From positions 1 to 64,000 of the forward strand of contig NZ_LMEC01000020.1 of the NCBI RefSeq assembly GCF_001425265.1: a DNA stretch of 64,000 nucleotides. The letters run 5' to 3'. The position numbers and the translations under genes were made by a program. Below the pieces are notes generated by a model. The model saw nothing but the letters and a program-made list of their open reading frames with translations. It did not search any database and had not been told where the DNA came from. Below, in pieces: positions 8,954 to 18,394 of the stretch (position 1 is the stretch's first letter; each line of letters opens with the position of its first letter). This DNA is from Massilia sp. Root418. Its GTDB lineage: Bacteria > Pseudomonadota > Gammaproteobacteria > Burkholderiales > Burkholderiaceae_D.

Positions 8954-9495
8954 ACGCTTAACTACAGTCCGTCGATGCGAGCCACTGCTCGCAATGCCCT
9001 CTCAGCAATGTCCGCAGGCTCCCAGCGTGCCGATCATAACGCGCCGGCATGACCGGCAAGCACTGGATGCCGTCCTCAGCCGGCATCCAGCATCGCATCT
9101 TCATCCAGGGCAACGCCAGCCCTGAATGCTACGCTCTTGTGGTTTTGATCTCACCGGCGAGATCTCGCATACGCCAGGAAGCCGCTGCGGATGACGGCGA
9201 CGAGCAGGTCGCGCAGTGGATCGCCGACCGCACCAAGGCCTTGATGCGCCAGCAAAACGGGCACTCCGTCGCCCAGCAAATGATCGGTCCAGCCTTCCGC
9301 AATGCGGAGCACCGTGTTGACGATGGGTCCGTTGCCGTCTTGCCTCGACTCAGAGGCGAACTCCTCTGAGGGTGGTTGACAATCTTGCCGTCCCGGTGAC
9401 GAGTAATTAATAAACAGACTTAGGCGATGCACTCGGGAGGACGGATCCGGAATGGCGCCCTCGGCCCGATTGCACCCGCACTGCGCTGACCCAAG
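8954..9495. other. no assignable gene
   Basis: About 540 bp. A minus-strand frame (9151-9432) contains regular-looking sequence (NTVLRIAEGWTDHLLGDGVP) but has no recognised domain, no ribosome binding site and a competing plus frame. I leave it uncalled. Confidence 0.3.
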
Positions 9496-10197
9496 TCAGG
9501 CCGGCAGATCGAACAGCAGAACTTCCGCACCGCTCGCTTCCGACAGACTGACCGCGCTCTCGTCGGTTAGCCTTGCGGCATCTCCCGCGGACAACTGGCA
9601 ATCGTTTACTTTGACACGACCGCGCGCGACATGGATATAGGCCTGCCGCCCCACCTGCAAACCAAGCTCGGCGCGCTCGCCGCCATCAAGAATCGTGGCG
9701 TAGATCGACACGTTCTGACGCAGCGAGACCGAACCTTCCCTCCCATCATTCGAGGCGATCAGGCGCAGGCGACCCTTCTTCGAAGCGGCGTCGAAATGCC
9801 TCTCTTCATATCCAGGCTCACCACCATCTTGAGCAGGGATAATCCAGATCTGCAGGAAGTGCACCGGTTCGTAGGCCGAATGATTGAATTCGCTGTGCGT
9901 CACACCGGCACCCGCGCTCATGCGCTGTACATCGCCGTAACGCAGAACGGATCCATTTCCCATACTGTCTTTGTGTTCGAGTGCGCCGTCGAGCACGTAT
10001 GAGAGAATTTCCATGTTCTTATGGCTGTGTGGCTCAAAACCTCGTCCGGCCGACACCCGGTCCTCGTTAATGACGCGCAGGGGACCGATGTGAATGTGGA
10101 ACGGATCGTGATAGTGACCAAATGAGAATGTGTGTTGCGAATGCAGCCAACCGAGATTTGCGGTACCGCGCTCATGGCTTTTCCTAACTGTCAGCAT
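9496..10197 (-). CDS. pirin-family bicupin protein
   Basis: A 233-aa cytoplasmic protein with two cupin domains. The metal site of the N-terminal cupin is visible in GFEPHSHKNMEILSYVLDG and the following EHKD, and the pirin segment RMSAGAGVTHSEFN is present. Pirins of this type (YhaK/YhhW group) can act as quercetin 2,3-dioxygenases or redox-linked regulators; which applies is not known. The start at 10197 has AGGAAAAA before it, while the open frame extends 25 codons further upstream without a better site. It lies just downstream of the two-component operon, in the same direction. Confidence 0.88.
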   Translation of the reverse strand: MLTVRKSHERGTANLGWLHSQHTFSFGHYHDPFHIHIGPLRVINEDRVSAGRGFEPHSHKNMEILSYVLDGALEHKDSMGNGSVLRYGDVQRMSAGAGVTHSEFNHSAYEPVHFLQIWIIPAQDGGEPGYEERHFDAASKKGRLRLIASNDGREGSVSLRQNVSIYATILDGGERAELGLQVGRQAYIHVARGRVKVNDCQLSAGDAARLTDESAVSLSEASGAEVLLFDLPA

Positions 10198-10268
10198 ATT
10201 TTTTCCTGTTTTATATGTTTGATCGTAATCGTGCGCAGCACCCGGAGGAACGGCAAAAAGCACGCTAT

Positions 10269-10889
10269 TCATCGAGTACCGGACTTCAGTATTCGGAGCC
10301 GTTCAGCATGGCGTACCAGATCCGGCAGCGAGCGCGCGGCCATCTTCTCCATTAAGTTGCGCTTGTGAATTTTGGCCATGATCTCGCTCACTCCCAGCTC
10401 GTGAGCAATTTGCTTAATGAGCAGCCCTCCAATGACCAGTCCCATCGTCTCCCGCTCCCGTGGGGTCAAGCTCGCGTGCTTGCAGCGCAAATCCGCCAGT
10501 TCGCGCCGCCTGAAATAGTTGGCCTCATCGAGCGCCAGCGCTTCGCGCACCGCACCAAGCAGCTGTTCCGGAATAACCGGCTTTGTCAGGAATTCCTTCG
10601 CCCCGGCTTTCATCGCCTGCACCGTCAAGGGGATCGAACCGTATCCTGTCATGAAAATAATGGGAATCACCATGTCCTCGCGTGCCAGCGCGGCGGCGAC
10701 ATCCAGGCCGCTCGACTCGGGCATGGCGATGTCGCAAATCAGGCAGCATGGGGTATCAAGCGACACAGCTGCGAGGAAACCCTTGCCCGTGGCGAAATCA
10801 CATGCGTCGAACCCCTCGGCGGTGAGCAAGTTCACCACCGAGCTGCGCACGGCGTGGTCATCGTCGACCACGTAGACGACCGGTTTCAT
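10269..10889 (-). CDS. FixJ/NarL-type response regulator
   Basis: A 206-aa two-domain regulator. The receiver (1-120) has the acidic pair in YVVDDDH, phospho-acceptor D53 in LICDIAMPESSG, Thr in FMTGYG and Lys in FLTKPV. A LuxR-type helix-turn-helix follows (LTPRERETMGLVIGGLLIKQ, IAHELGVSEIMAKIHKRNLM). It overlaps the kinase gene by 4 nt and is surely its partner. A close paralogue lies at 43671-44291. Transcription activation of unknown targets is expected; the intergenic motif copies are candidate sites. Confidence 0.93.
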   Translation of the reverse strand: MKPVVYVVDDDHAVRSSVVNLLTAEGFDACDFATGKGFLAAVSLDTPCCLICDIAMPESSGLDVAAALAREDMVIPIIFMTGYGSIPLTVQAMKAGAKEFLTKPVIPEQLLGAVREALALDEANYFRRRELADLRCKHASLTPRERETMGLVIGGLLIKQIAHELGVSEIMAKIHKRNLMEKMAARSLPDLVRHAERLRILKSGTR

Positions 10890-12568
10890 ACCGGGTTCCC
10901 ATCGCCGGTCACGCTGCCCAAGTCGTCGTCGGCCTGTTCTGCCATGTTAAAGATGACACTACAGCCGTGCGGTAGCCGGCGGCGAGCGAAGATCCTTCCG
11001 CCATGCGACTCGATGATGGATCGACTGATGGCCAGGCCCATGCCTATACCGCCGGGCTTACTTCCTACGAACGGTTCGAACATCTGGTCGTACATGCCCG
11101 CATCCGCTCCAGTGCCATTGTCCCGTACACAAACTTCGATCTGGTTGCCTTCCAGGCTGCGGGAGGAAACGCGCACGATACGTACCCGCCCTTGCACCTT
11201 CTGCATCGCGTCGACGGCATTGCCAAGCAGGTTCGCGAGTACCTGCTGGAGTTGGGTTTTGTCCGCACCGACAATGATCGGACGGGCTAGCAGATCGAGT
11301 TCGACTTCTATTGCACTGCGATTGAACTCGCCGCGCATGGTCAGCAGGACCTGGTGGATTACCGCGTGCACATCGGCTGGCTCTGACTGCGGGCAGGCGC
11401 ACGTCAATGCCTGCAACGTCTGAATGATCGTCCCGGCGCGCTGGCTTTGACCTAGAATCTGGCCGAGCAGCTCTTTGATTTTGCCGGTACCTAACGAATC
11501 ACGTTCAATCCCGATCAGCGCCGCCCCGGCATTCGATGAAATCGACATCAGGGGCTGATTGACTTCATGCGCAATCAGCGCTGTCATCTGGCTGATCGCC
11601 GTCATCCGTGCGCCGCGCGCCAATTGCTCCTGCGCCCTGCTCCGCTCAAGTTCTTCAGCCTTTCGGCCGCTAACGTCGCTGACGGTACCGGCGTACAGAC
11701 TGCCATCGGTCATAGAGACAGGGTGAGCGTTGACGGAGAGATAACGGATGGCACCATCGCGAGCCCGTATGCGGTGTTCAAATCGGACTGCGCGCCGCGC
11801 CGCGACGGCCTCGTCGAGTATACGATTGACGCGTTCGCGGTCGCAGGGATGAATGTGCTGCATTAGCGCCTCGTGCGTAACCGAGGAAACATCCGGGTTG
11901 AATTCATAAAGGCGGCAGAATTCTGCCGAGCAGTTCAGCTCTCCTTTCTCGACATCCCATTCCCAACTCCCACTCTCATTGATTCGTTCGCCGAGAAGAA
12001 GCAATGCGCGGCTTTCGCGCAATGCCTGTGCGACGTGGCGGTGCTCGTTGACCTCGTGCATTGTCGCCACATAGAGCCGGACAGTGTCAAGCGATACGGC
12101 GGCCTGTTCTGCCAGCAACTCCAGAAACAGCATCTGCTCACTTGTGGGCGTCGTCGCTTCAGCCTGACGCTCCAAATAGATCATGCCGGTTAAGCCTGAC
12201 CGGTTTGACAGCGGCACGATGACCACGGCGCGGTGCGGCCCCGAACAAGGCAACGGATCTGTGCCTTGATCCCCGGATAAAGGCGTCGCATCAAGCTTGA
12301 GTAAAGCACCAGTTCGGATGACTTCTTCCACCAGGGGCAGCGAGACGTCGCCCAAATCGCCGGCGCTGCCGCGCATGTCAACCATAACGTCGTCGCAACC
12401 CGCTTGTGTGCGCGCCTCGACCGTGATGTGCCCGTGATGAACACGTAACAGAATGCCGCGTCGCGCTTGCACGAGTGCGACCGCGGTTGTCATCAGTGCC
12501 TGAACGACAGGCAGAAAAAACTGCTTTTCGAGTTCGCCCGGAGCTCGGACGCTGTCGCTAACGCTCAC
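10886..12568 (-). CDS. soluble GAF-PAS sensor histidine kinase
   Basis: A 560-aa kinase. Residues about 15-170 form a GAF-like domain, 196-300 a PAS domain ending in YAGTVSDVSGRKAEE, and 315-390 the dimerisation domain with the phospho-His in LIAHEVNQPL (H334). The ATPase domain follows (LQQVLANLLGNAVDAM, VRDNGTG, GGIGMGLAISRSIIESHGG). No transmembrane segment, so it senses a cytoplasmic signal. The GAF-PAS-kinase order resembles the C-terminal part of very large multi-sensor kinases. It overlaps both neighbours by 4 nt, which implies a coupled three-gene signalling operon. Confidence 0.93.
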   Translation of the reverse strand: MSVSDSVRAPGELEKQFFLPVVQALMTTAVALVQARRGILLRVHHGHITVEARTQAGCDDVMVDMRGSAGDLGDVSLPLVEEVIRTGALLKLDATPLSGDQGTDPLPCSGPHRAVVIVPLSNRSGLTGMIYLERQAEATTPTSEQMLFLELLAEQAAVSLDTVRLYVATMHEVNEHRHVAQALRESRALLLLGERINESGSWEWDVEKGELNCSAEFCRLYEFNPDVSSVTHEALMQHIHPCDRERVNRILDEAVAARRAVRFEHRIRARDGAIRYLSVNAHPVSMTDGSLYAGTVSDVSGRKAEELERSRAQEQLARGARMTAISQMTALIAHEVNQPLMSISSNAGAALIGIERDSLGTGKIKELLGQILGQSQRAGTIIQTLQALTCACPQSEPADVHAVIHQVLLTMRGEFNRSAIEVELDLLARPIIVGADKTQLQQVLANLLGNAVDAMQKVQGRVRIVRVSSRSLEGNQIEVCVRDNGTGADAGMYDQMFEPFVGSKPGGIGMGLAISRSIIESHGGRIFARRRLPHGCSVIFNMAEQADDDLGSVTGDGNPV

Positions 12569-13062
12569 GACCGGCCTCCCTGCCTTCCGAGTCGGTCCTC
12601 GATATAGACGCGCAGCAGTTCGGGATCGACGGGTTTTGGCAGCAGGGCAAGCGCCCCGGCGGCTACCGCTCTGCGCTCCAAATCAACATCTCCATGGCCG
12701 CTTATGAATATCACGGGCAGTTCCAGCCCCAGTAGCGAGCATTGCTGCTGGACGGCGAAACCATCCATGCCGCGAAGCTTGATATCGAAGATCGCAAAAT
12801 CAATTTCGTTGATCTGAGGCGATGCGAGGAACGACTCGCCGGCATCGAAGAATAGTGCGTGGTAGCCCCACGCCTCGATCAGATTGCACATCCCCGACCG
12901 AGCTGCCAGGTCATCGTCTACGACACAAATGGTATGGCTGAGCGGATTGCGCACTTGCACAGATTGCGACGATGCGGAACTACCGCCGCCGCATTGGGGC
13001 CGCTTCGCCTTTCTCTGTTGCCTGTTTGCGGTTTTTGACGGCTTGGGCAAAGTAATCTCCAT
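12565..13062 (-). CDS. stand-alone receiver-domain protein (CheY-like)
   Basis: A 165-aa protein with a basic, low-complexity N-terminus (about 40 residues) and one receiver domain. VVDDD holds the acidic residues, FAIFDIKLRGMDGF the phospho-Asp, ISGHGD the switch Ser and LLPKPVD the Lys. There is no output domain, so it is probably a phosphate sink or an input modulator for the kinase it overlaps. First gene of the operon; motif copy B lies about 380 bp upstream. Confidence 0.88.
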   Translation of the reverse strand: MEITLPKPSKTANRQQRKAKRPQCGGGSSASSQSVQVRNPLSHTICVVDDDLAARSGMCNLIEAWGYHALFFDAGESFLASPQINEIDFAIFDIKLRGMDGFAVQQQCSLLGLELPVIFISGHGDVDLERRAVAAGALALLPKPVDPELLRVYIEDRLGRQGGRS

Positions 13063-13300
13063 GATACATCCAACGAACCGACGAAATCGGGCACGAAAAT
13101 GCTGCGAAGGCTGGTGTTAAACCTGAATTATCCGCGCGGTCTGCAATGCAACGGTCGGCTGAGAGGTACTGCCGAGATCGGGATGCGCGGCATTCAGGAC
13201 TCCGAGTTTTCGTTGTTTGTTGCTACACTCAGTCTGCTTGGGAATAACAGAGCCGGGGCCGCGACTTTCCGGAGCGATAATAAGCGCAGGCTGCGGTCGC

Positions 13301-13462
13301 AGTAACTATCCATATGTATAGATCGGCCACCATCCCCGTTAGGCCGACGAGCTGCAACTACCTGGGCCAAGAGAACCGACAGTGACGGATCAGAAGACCG
13401 CGCGTATCGGTGCGCGAACGAACCCGAACAAGTCAGCGCCTCAGGTAGCTGTTCGCATATCT
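13301..13462. promoter_or_regulatory. intergenic repeated motif, copy B (two elements)
   Basis: Element 1 (13301-13324) reads AGTAACTATCCATATGTATA; its core CTATCCATATGTATAG is a near-perfect 16-bp palindrome with one mismatched pair. Element 2 (13444-13462) reads GGTAGCTGTTCGCATATCT. They lie 143 bp apart, almost the same spacing as in copy C (141 bp). The site is upstream of the two-component operon and behind the araC-type gene. The rest of 13063-13516 holds no gene. Confidence 0.5.
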
Positions 13463-13516
13463 AGACGCCGGGCACGGCAGGCCGGCGGCGGCAAAGGGCT
13501 CACTGCAGCGACGCGA

Positions 13517-14542
13517 CTATTTTTCGCCGCGACGGTAGCTACCCGGCGCGCTGCCGGTCCATGCTTTGAAAGCGCGCTGAAATCCCGCGCTTTCGGAAAA
13601 TCCCAGCCTGTCGGCAAGTTCGGACAGTGACATCGTTGTGGTATTCAAATACGTGATGGCCATATCGCGCCGCAGTCTGTCCTTGATGGCTTGGAACGTC
13701 GTTCCTTCCTTCGCCAAGTGGCGCTGCAACGACGCTGCTGACATGCACAGGGCCGCTGCGGTGGCCTCAAGGTCGGGCCAAGCAGGCCTGCTCTGGTGCA
13801 AGTGGCTCAACACTTTGTCGGCCACTCCATTCTTAAATCGCCGTGGAACAATGAATCTAGTCTGCGGGTCGGTCAGAAATCCAAGTAACGCGGTCTCGTC
13901 GACGCGCACCAGCGCCTGCAATTGCGCCTTGTCGAACCAGATTGCGGAAACGGCCGAGCTGAAAACCATCGGGCCGGTGAAGAACTCGCTGTAGCTCTCC
14001 ACATCTTCCGGGGACGTGAAGGCAAAATCGAACCGGGCAATGGAAAGGTCGCCGCCAACCAGCCAGTCGAACAGTCGATAGAGCGACCGCAGCATGAATT
14101 CATGCAGGAACCTGCGCCGTCCAATGAGCGGGTTGGTAAAGTGCAGCGCCACGCCTGCCATGTTCCTCTCGGACACAAGTTCAAGGGTCATGTCGTCCTG
14201 CAGGATACCAAACGTGTTCGCCATGCGCAGGATCGCGTGCTGAAAGTCCTGCGCGGTCAACGACGATTGCGCCATCAAGGCATAGCTGCCACGCTTGAAG
14301 GGCCGCGACAGGAAGCCGATGCACTCATCATCCAGGTTTTCGCACAAGCTGCGAAAAAGGGCTGCATATTGTTCCGCGGTCACACGTGCACCGCTGTATT
14401 GCAGCAACTCCTCGGCAATGCCTGCGTGCCGCAGCGCGGCCGCCGCCAGTGGCGCTCCCTGAGGCAGGCCCGACAATAAACCATGGACGAAGCTGATCGA
14501 AACGGTGACGGGTGCGTGCGGACTAAGAGGCTGGTGGGTCAT
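13517..14542 (-). CDS. AraC-family regulator (left copy of a duplicated module)
   Basis: A 341-aa regulator with an N-terminal ligand-binding domain of the Arabinose_bd/OruR kind (residues 20-210) and a C-terminal double helix-turn-helix (ATAAALCMSAASLQRHLAKE; LSELADRLGFSESAGFQRAF; KAWTGSAPGSYRR). This layout is typical of regulators of catabolic genes. It is divergent from a TonB-receptor pseudogene (14800). A decayed second copy of this same gene lies at 18395-18860, divergent from the intact TonB receptor. This intact copy therefore probably controls the receptor operon at 19120 in trans. Confidence 0.9.
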   Translation of the reverse strand: MTHQPLSPHAPVTVSISFVHGLLSGLPQGAPLAAAALRHAGIAEELLQYSGARVTAEQYAALFRSLCENLDDECIGFLSRPFKRGSYALMAQSSLTAQDFQHAILRMANTFGILQDDMTLELVSERNMAGVALHFTNPLIGRRRFLHEFMLRSLYRLFDWLVGGDLSIARFDFAFTSPEDVESYSEFFTGPMVFSSAVSAIWFDKAQLQALVRVDETALLGFLTDPQTRFIVPRRFKNGVADKVLSHLHQSRPAWPDLEATAAALCMSAASLQRHLAKEGTTFQAIKDRLRRDMAITYLNTTTMSLSELADRLGFSESAGFQRAFKAWTGSAPGSYRRGEK

Positions 14543-14670
14543 GCACGTGACGCTAATGCGAGGGTAATTGCCATCATATAAATATTTGTTTCAAGCAGGA
14601 GCTGTTTTTTCATTATAGCAAGATCCACATTCACGCCGGAGAACCATACCTCACGAACAAAAACGACGTC

Positions 14671-14730
14671 TTTTGTCATTCAAACGCGGCAATTCGCCAT
14701 ACCCTACAGCAACTGGCGCCGCTACCATTG
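14671..14730 (+). promoter_or_regulatory. conserved block upstream of TonB pseudogene, likely AraC site
   Basis: The block starting TTTTGTCATTCAAACGCGGC and containing AATTCGCCATACCC and ACTGGCGCCGCTA is repeated with few changes at 18991-19050, in front of the intact TonB receptor. It is better conserved than the sequence around it, which suggests a binding site for the divergent AraC-type regulator. Confidence 0.5.
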
Positions 14731-14799
14731 CATCCGATGCAACGCTTTTTCGTTATTCAGCGAGACAACTGTGACACAGATCGCAGCGAAAGGTATCCC

Positions 14800-15130
14800 A
14801 TGAAATGCCCTTCCGACACGCGTCGGCAAAAGAATTCGCGCACCGCCACCGTCATGGGCGCTTCCATGCTATGCATCGCGGGCGTCTCGAGGTCTGCGCA
14901 AACAGGTCAGCCGACGGGAACAGGAAACCTTCGCCTGTTGTTCGGCGTCCATCTCCATCGTGCGCGCAAGATCGCCTTCGCATGGCTGGCCGCCCTAGCT
15001 GGCGGACTTCGTGGCGCCGGTGCGGAGTGCGGCGATCACGCCAATGACTCGCGGCAAGGCCGCAATCAAGCTTCGCCGCTTCAGCGGTGCCTTGTCGGCT
15101 GGAGGCGCCGGCATCGACGGCGGTTGCCAT
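14800..15130 (+). pseudogene. truncated TonB-dependent receptor (left copy)
   Basis: The first about 45 codons match the receptor at 19120 (SRTATVMGASMLCIAG against SRTATAMAASILCSAA). The DNA stays similar through the plug region but with frameshifts, and about 230 bp are missing near 15065, where the match jumps to the part corresponding to 19670. All of the beta-barrel is lost. The upstream leader and promoter region are duplicated too. A dead copy. Confidence 0.8.
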
Positions 15131-15346
15131 AGTTCTTTGTGAGCAGCGCGCCAATGCCTACGCATCAATTCATTGAGTCGAAAGCTCAGCGTGGAGAGCG
15201 CAGGACAGGCAACGCAGTTCTCGCCCCGATAATTGGAATGCATAAAACGATTCCAAAGGTGTGAAGACCCACGTACCAAAGCAAATGCAGAGCGGCACCG
15301 TGCACATTGATTTCGCAACACCCCAGCAAACAACAAAATACAACTT

Positions 15347-16834
15347 ATGAGCCCACGAGACACTTTCGCCAAATCTCCACAGTTGCAAGAAGTTGCGCCC
15401 CACCCGCTCTACTCATGGCCAATAGCCGGCAGGTTAACTGGAGCTGCGGCGCTCGAAGGTTCGCATGTGATTGGCTTGGATCACTCCCATCTAGCCCGCG
15501 TGCAAATTGATGCTGTTCGAAGTGAAAATTGTACAGTGGATCCCGGCAAGCAACGGGAAGGTTCCCTAGCTCATGGGTTCAATCACGCGCTGGCGCAAAT
15601 GCAAAGGCTTTGGTTTGCCGGCGACTATGCGAGTGCTGCGGACGCGGCAAGACTTGCCGCAAGTTTAATGTCGCCGTTAGTTCCCACAGCAGATGTTCTT
15701 CGCTATCATCTATTTTCCGTGCTTGTCCTTGGCCGCCTGAAATCATCGAACACCGGCACGGCCGGGAATATGCACTGCGCTGAAATAAGGCGCCTGGCAA
15801 GTGCCGGCTCCACCAGCGTCTCGGCCACTGCCGAGTTCGCCCACGCCGTGAACGACCGATGCGCGGGAAAGACCCTGGAGGCGCTCTCGCGCCTGGAACG
15901 CACTCACGACAAAGCTGCACGTCTTGGACAACACTGGATAGCCGCCGTAGCAGCGGAAGAAGCTGCTTTGGCCGCATCGCAAGCATGGCTGCACACCGCG
16001 GTCGTACACTATAGGCGGCTGGCACTAACGAGCTACAAGAAGTGGGGAGCAGACGGCCGCATCGATATGCTGATTAACGAATGGGGTGGCGTCGATGGCT
16101 TTTTGGCGGTGGAGCCTGATTCCGGCAGTGCGCGGAGCCGTGCGGCGCAAGCAGTGGAAGTGGAGCTATCGATAGCGCATGAAATCAATCAGCCACTGGC
16201 GGCTATCGCACTGCACGCAGCGGCAGCACACAAATGGCTCGGCCGCGCAGAGCCCAACGTGGCACGAGCGCTCAAATCGTTACTCTCCATCAGTGAAGCC
16301 GCATCTCAAGCAGGAGAGATCGTTGGTTCTGTCAATCGACTTGTATCACAAGGCGAGAATAATGCCGAAACTGTTGATGTCGACCAGGCCATTCTTGATG
16401 TCACAAGCATGTTGGAGTGCAGTTTCCGCAAGCATGGCATCAGGACAGAACTCAAACTTGATTCGCGCAGCACACCAGTAAAGGCAAATCGGGTTCAACT
16501 CAAGCAAGTAATCACGAACCTTTTCGTAAATGCCATCGAATCATTGTCAGGTGGCAAGCGCAAGTATGATGGCGGGTACGTCATGGTAGAGACTTTCACA
16601 ACTAGCGGCGAAGAGGTCGAGATCATTGTAGAAGACGACGGTCCAGGGGTCGATCCGGTACATCGCGACATCATGTTCAGCCGTCGCTTCACGACAAAAG
16701 CCGGCAATACCGGTATGGGTCTGCCGATCTGCCTGGCAATCATTCGCGCTCATCATGGCACCATCGTGTTCGAGCCTTGTGATCCGCATGGAGCACGCTT
16801 CCGTATCCGGTTTCCGATACATCGGCTTGAGTGA
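15347..16834 (+). CDS. soluble histidine kinase with helical N-terminal domain
   Basis: A 495-aa kinase without membrane segments. Residues 80-250 are helical repeats (AFAHAVNDR-type helices, QAWLHTAVVHYRRLALTSY, KKWGADGRIDML) like the tail of the ATPase/TPR module of giant multi-sensor kinases, where a GAF domain would normally follow. Here the dimerisation domain follows directly (H278 in ELSIAHEINQPLAAIALH), then a complete ATPase domain (LKQVITNLFVNAIESL, VEDDGPGVD, GNTGMGLPICLAIIRAHHGT). A paralogue lies at 42162. No partner regulator is adjacent; the FixJ-type regulator at 10269 is a candidate. Confidence 0.9.
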   Translation: MSPRDTFAKSPQLQEVAPHPLYSWPIAGRLTGAAALEGSHVIGLDHSHLARVQIDAVRSENCTVDPGKQREGSLAHGFNHALAQMQRLWFAGDYASAADAARLAASLMSPLVPTADVLRYHLFSVLVLGRLKSSNTGTAGNMHCAEIRRLASAGSTSVSATAEFAHAVNDRCAGKTLEALSRLERTHDKAARLGQHWIAAVAAEEAALAASQAWLHTAVVHYRRLALTSYKKWGADGRIDMLINEWGGVDGFLAVEPDSGSARSRAAQAVEVELSIAHEINQPLAAIALHAAAAHKWLGRAEPNVARALKSLLSISEAASQAGEIVGSVNRLVSQGENNAETVDVDQAILDVTSMLECSFRKHGIRTELKLDSRSTPVKANRVQLKQVITNLFVNAIESLSGGKRKYDGGYVMVETFTTSGEEVEIIVEDDGPGVDPVHRDIMFSRRFTTKAGNTGMGLPICLAIIRAHHGTIVFEPCDPHGARFRIRFPIHRLE

Positions 16835-16994
16835 TTGTCACAAGCCGAATGACTTCATTTCAGCGGCCACATCAAACATGCCAAGATCTTCAAGATGGCG
16901 CACAACATCCTGGCAGAGAGCGCGCAGCCAAATCAAAATGGCGCTACCGGAGCAGCAGCATCACGATGCGACGGTAGGCGTAGGCCGCGCTCGC

Positions 16995-17154
16995 AGTAAC
17001 GATCCAAGTTTAAATATCGACCACAGCAGCCTTGGGCCGGCTGTCCGACCGCCAACAAGACCGCGATGATGGCGAGTGAAAATGGGCGACAGGAGCCAAG
17101 CATCGGACTCGAAAACTGAACACGGCGGTGCCACAGGTATCTGTTCGTATAGCT
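16995..17154. promoter_or_regulatory. intergenic repeated motif, copy C (two elements)
   Basis: Element 1 (16995-17020) starts AGTAACGATCCAAGTTTAAA. Element 2 (17136-17154) is GGTATCTGTTCGTATAGCT, identical to copy A. Spacing (141 bp) and flanks (GACGCCG... and CGGCGGCGG downstream) match copy B, so B and C probably belong to the duplicated segment. Element 2 is 215 bp upstream of the gene at 17369. The rest of 16835-17368 is non-coding. Confidence 0.5.
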
Positions 17155-17368
17155 GGACGCCGTACCCTGCAGTCCCCAAAATCGGCGGCGGCATCGTCTC
17201 ATCAGCCAAGCCCTTTGGAAGGCCTAGCGTATGCGTTGGCATTCCAATGCGGCATTTGCCTGAGTGGAGCTACGCGTACCAGTGTTGATCGGGTACGATC
17301 GTCCGCGCAAACCGAGGGGCCGCCGGCCCTGCTTGAATTAGAGTTTTTATCATTTTCCGGGAAAAGTT

Positions 17369-18346
17369 ATGAAGTCATATTTCCGTTTTTACGATCGGTC
17401 AGTAGCAGCGATCAAATCAGGCGTGTTCGCTGGCAGTCTCACAATCCTTCTGGCGAATTCGTCGATTGCCACCACACTCACTCCTACAGCAGTGCCGAAA
17501 AATTCGGCGAGTGCGCCAGAAATGCGACTGCGTGGCGACGACATCGTTCTGCCAATCGCCATGGTGCGGGAATTTCCGTTCATCGAGGGCAGCGTCGCTG
17601 GCGTGCCCGGAAAATTGATGCTCGATACCGGTTACAGAGCAGCGCTTGGCATTAACGATAACCGGATCCCTGTCGTCAATCCGACCGACAACGGTGTCGG
17701 AATTTTCGGAAGTGGGCAAAAATATGCGTCCCGTATCGCGCCCGCCGTCCACAACGTCATCGTGGCCGATCTTCATTTTCCGAAGGTTACCCAGGTACGG
17801 AGTTCGGACGCTTCTTTGCTAGAGACAATCACGCCGGATTTCCTCGGATGGCTGGGCCATGACTTTTTTGAAGGTTACGCTATCAAACTCGACTATCAAA
17901 AGCTACAGGCCAGCTTCCATCGAGGACAGCCGGAAGAGTACTTGCGAGGTGAAAAAATAGTGGACGCTTTGCCATTTAACCTAAGGAAAATTCCGAACAT
18001 TCCGGTAATGAAAGGGAAGTTGGGAGATCTCGATACAACTGTCGCATTCGATACCGGGCAGAATGGAGCGCTGTTTATAGATGATGACGCCAAGTCAAGA
18101 CTGATCATAGCGGGCGTACTTAAACCCACCAATGACGCCGAGAAGTTCGACATACCGTTGCTACATATCGAGGGTAGGACTTTCACCGACCTGAAGAACA
18201 TTGATGTGATGGCTGCGCCATTCCCTGCAGCGATGCAAACAGGACTAGACGATAAAACACTGATTACCCTAGGCTTCGCTTTCCTGAATAAGTATAAAAC
18301 TGTCTGGGACTATAAACAGAGAAAAATCCATATTTTGGAAAGGTGA
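17369..18346 (+). CDS. exported retropepsin-like aspartyl protease
   Basis: A 325-aa protein with an N-terminal signal-like segment (SGVFAGSLTILLANSSIA). Two active-site-like DTG motifs occur, in KLMLDTGYRA (about 90) and TTVAFDTGQNG (about 226). Together with FLGWLGHDFF and LGFAFLNKYKTVWDY they suggest two retropepsin-like lobes in one chain, unlike viral retropepsins, which dimerise. Periplasmic processing or chaperoning of another protein is likely; the target is unknown. It lies inside the duplicated araC/TonB region and has lower GC than its neighbours. Confidence 0.8.
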   Translation: MKSYFRFYDRSVAAIKSGVFAGSLTILLANSSIATTLTPTAVPKNSASAPEMRLRGDDIVLPIAMVREFPFIEGSVAGVPGKLMLDTGYRAALGINDNRIPVVNPTDNGVGIFGSGQKYASRIAPAVHNVIVADLHFPKVTQVRSSDASLLETITPDFLGWLGHDFFEGYAIKLDYQKLQASFHRGQPEEYLRGEKIVDALPFNLRKIPNIPVMKGKLGDLDTTVAFDTGQNGALFIDDDAKSRLIIAGVLKPTNDAEKFDIPLLHIEGRTFTDLKNIDVMAAPFPAAMQTGLDDKTLITLGFAFLNKYKTVWDYKQRKIHILER

Positions 18347-18394
18347 GGCGCAGATGGGCGGCAATGCGGCGTCATCGGGATCCTGCGCAGAAGC

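Noticed and set aside
10365..11423. Plus-strand open frame of 352 codons
   Set aside because: Shadow of the FixJ-type regulator and kinase genes on the minus strand, which have complete domain sets.
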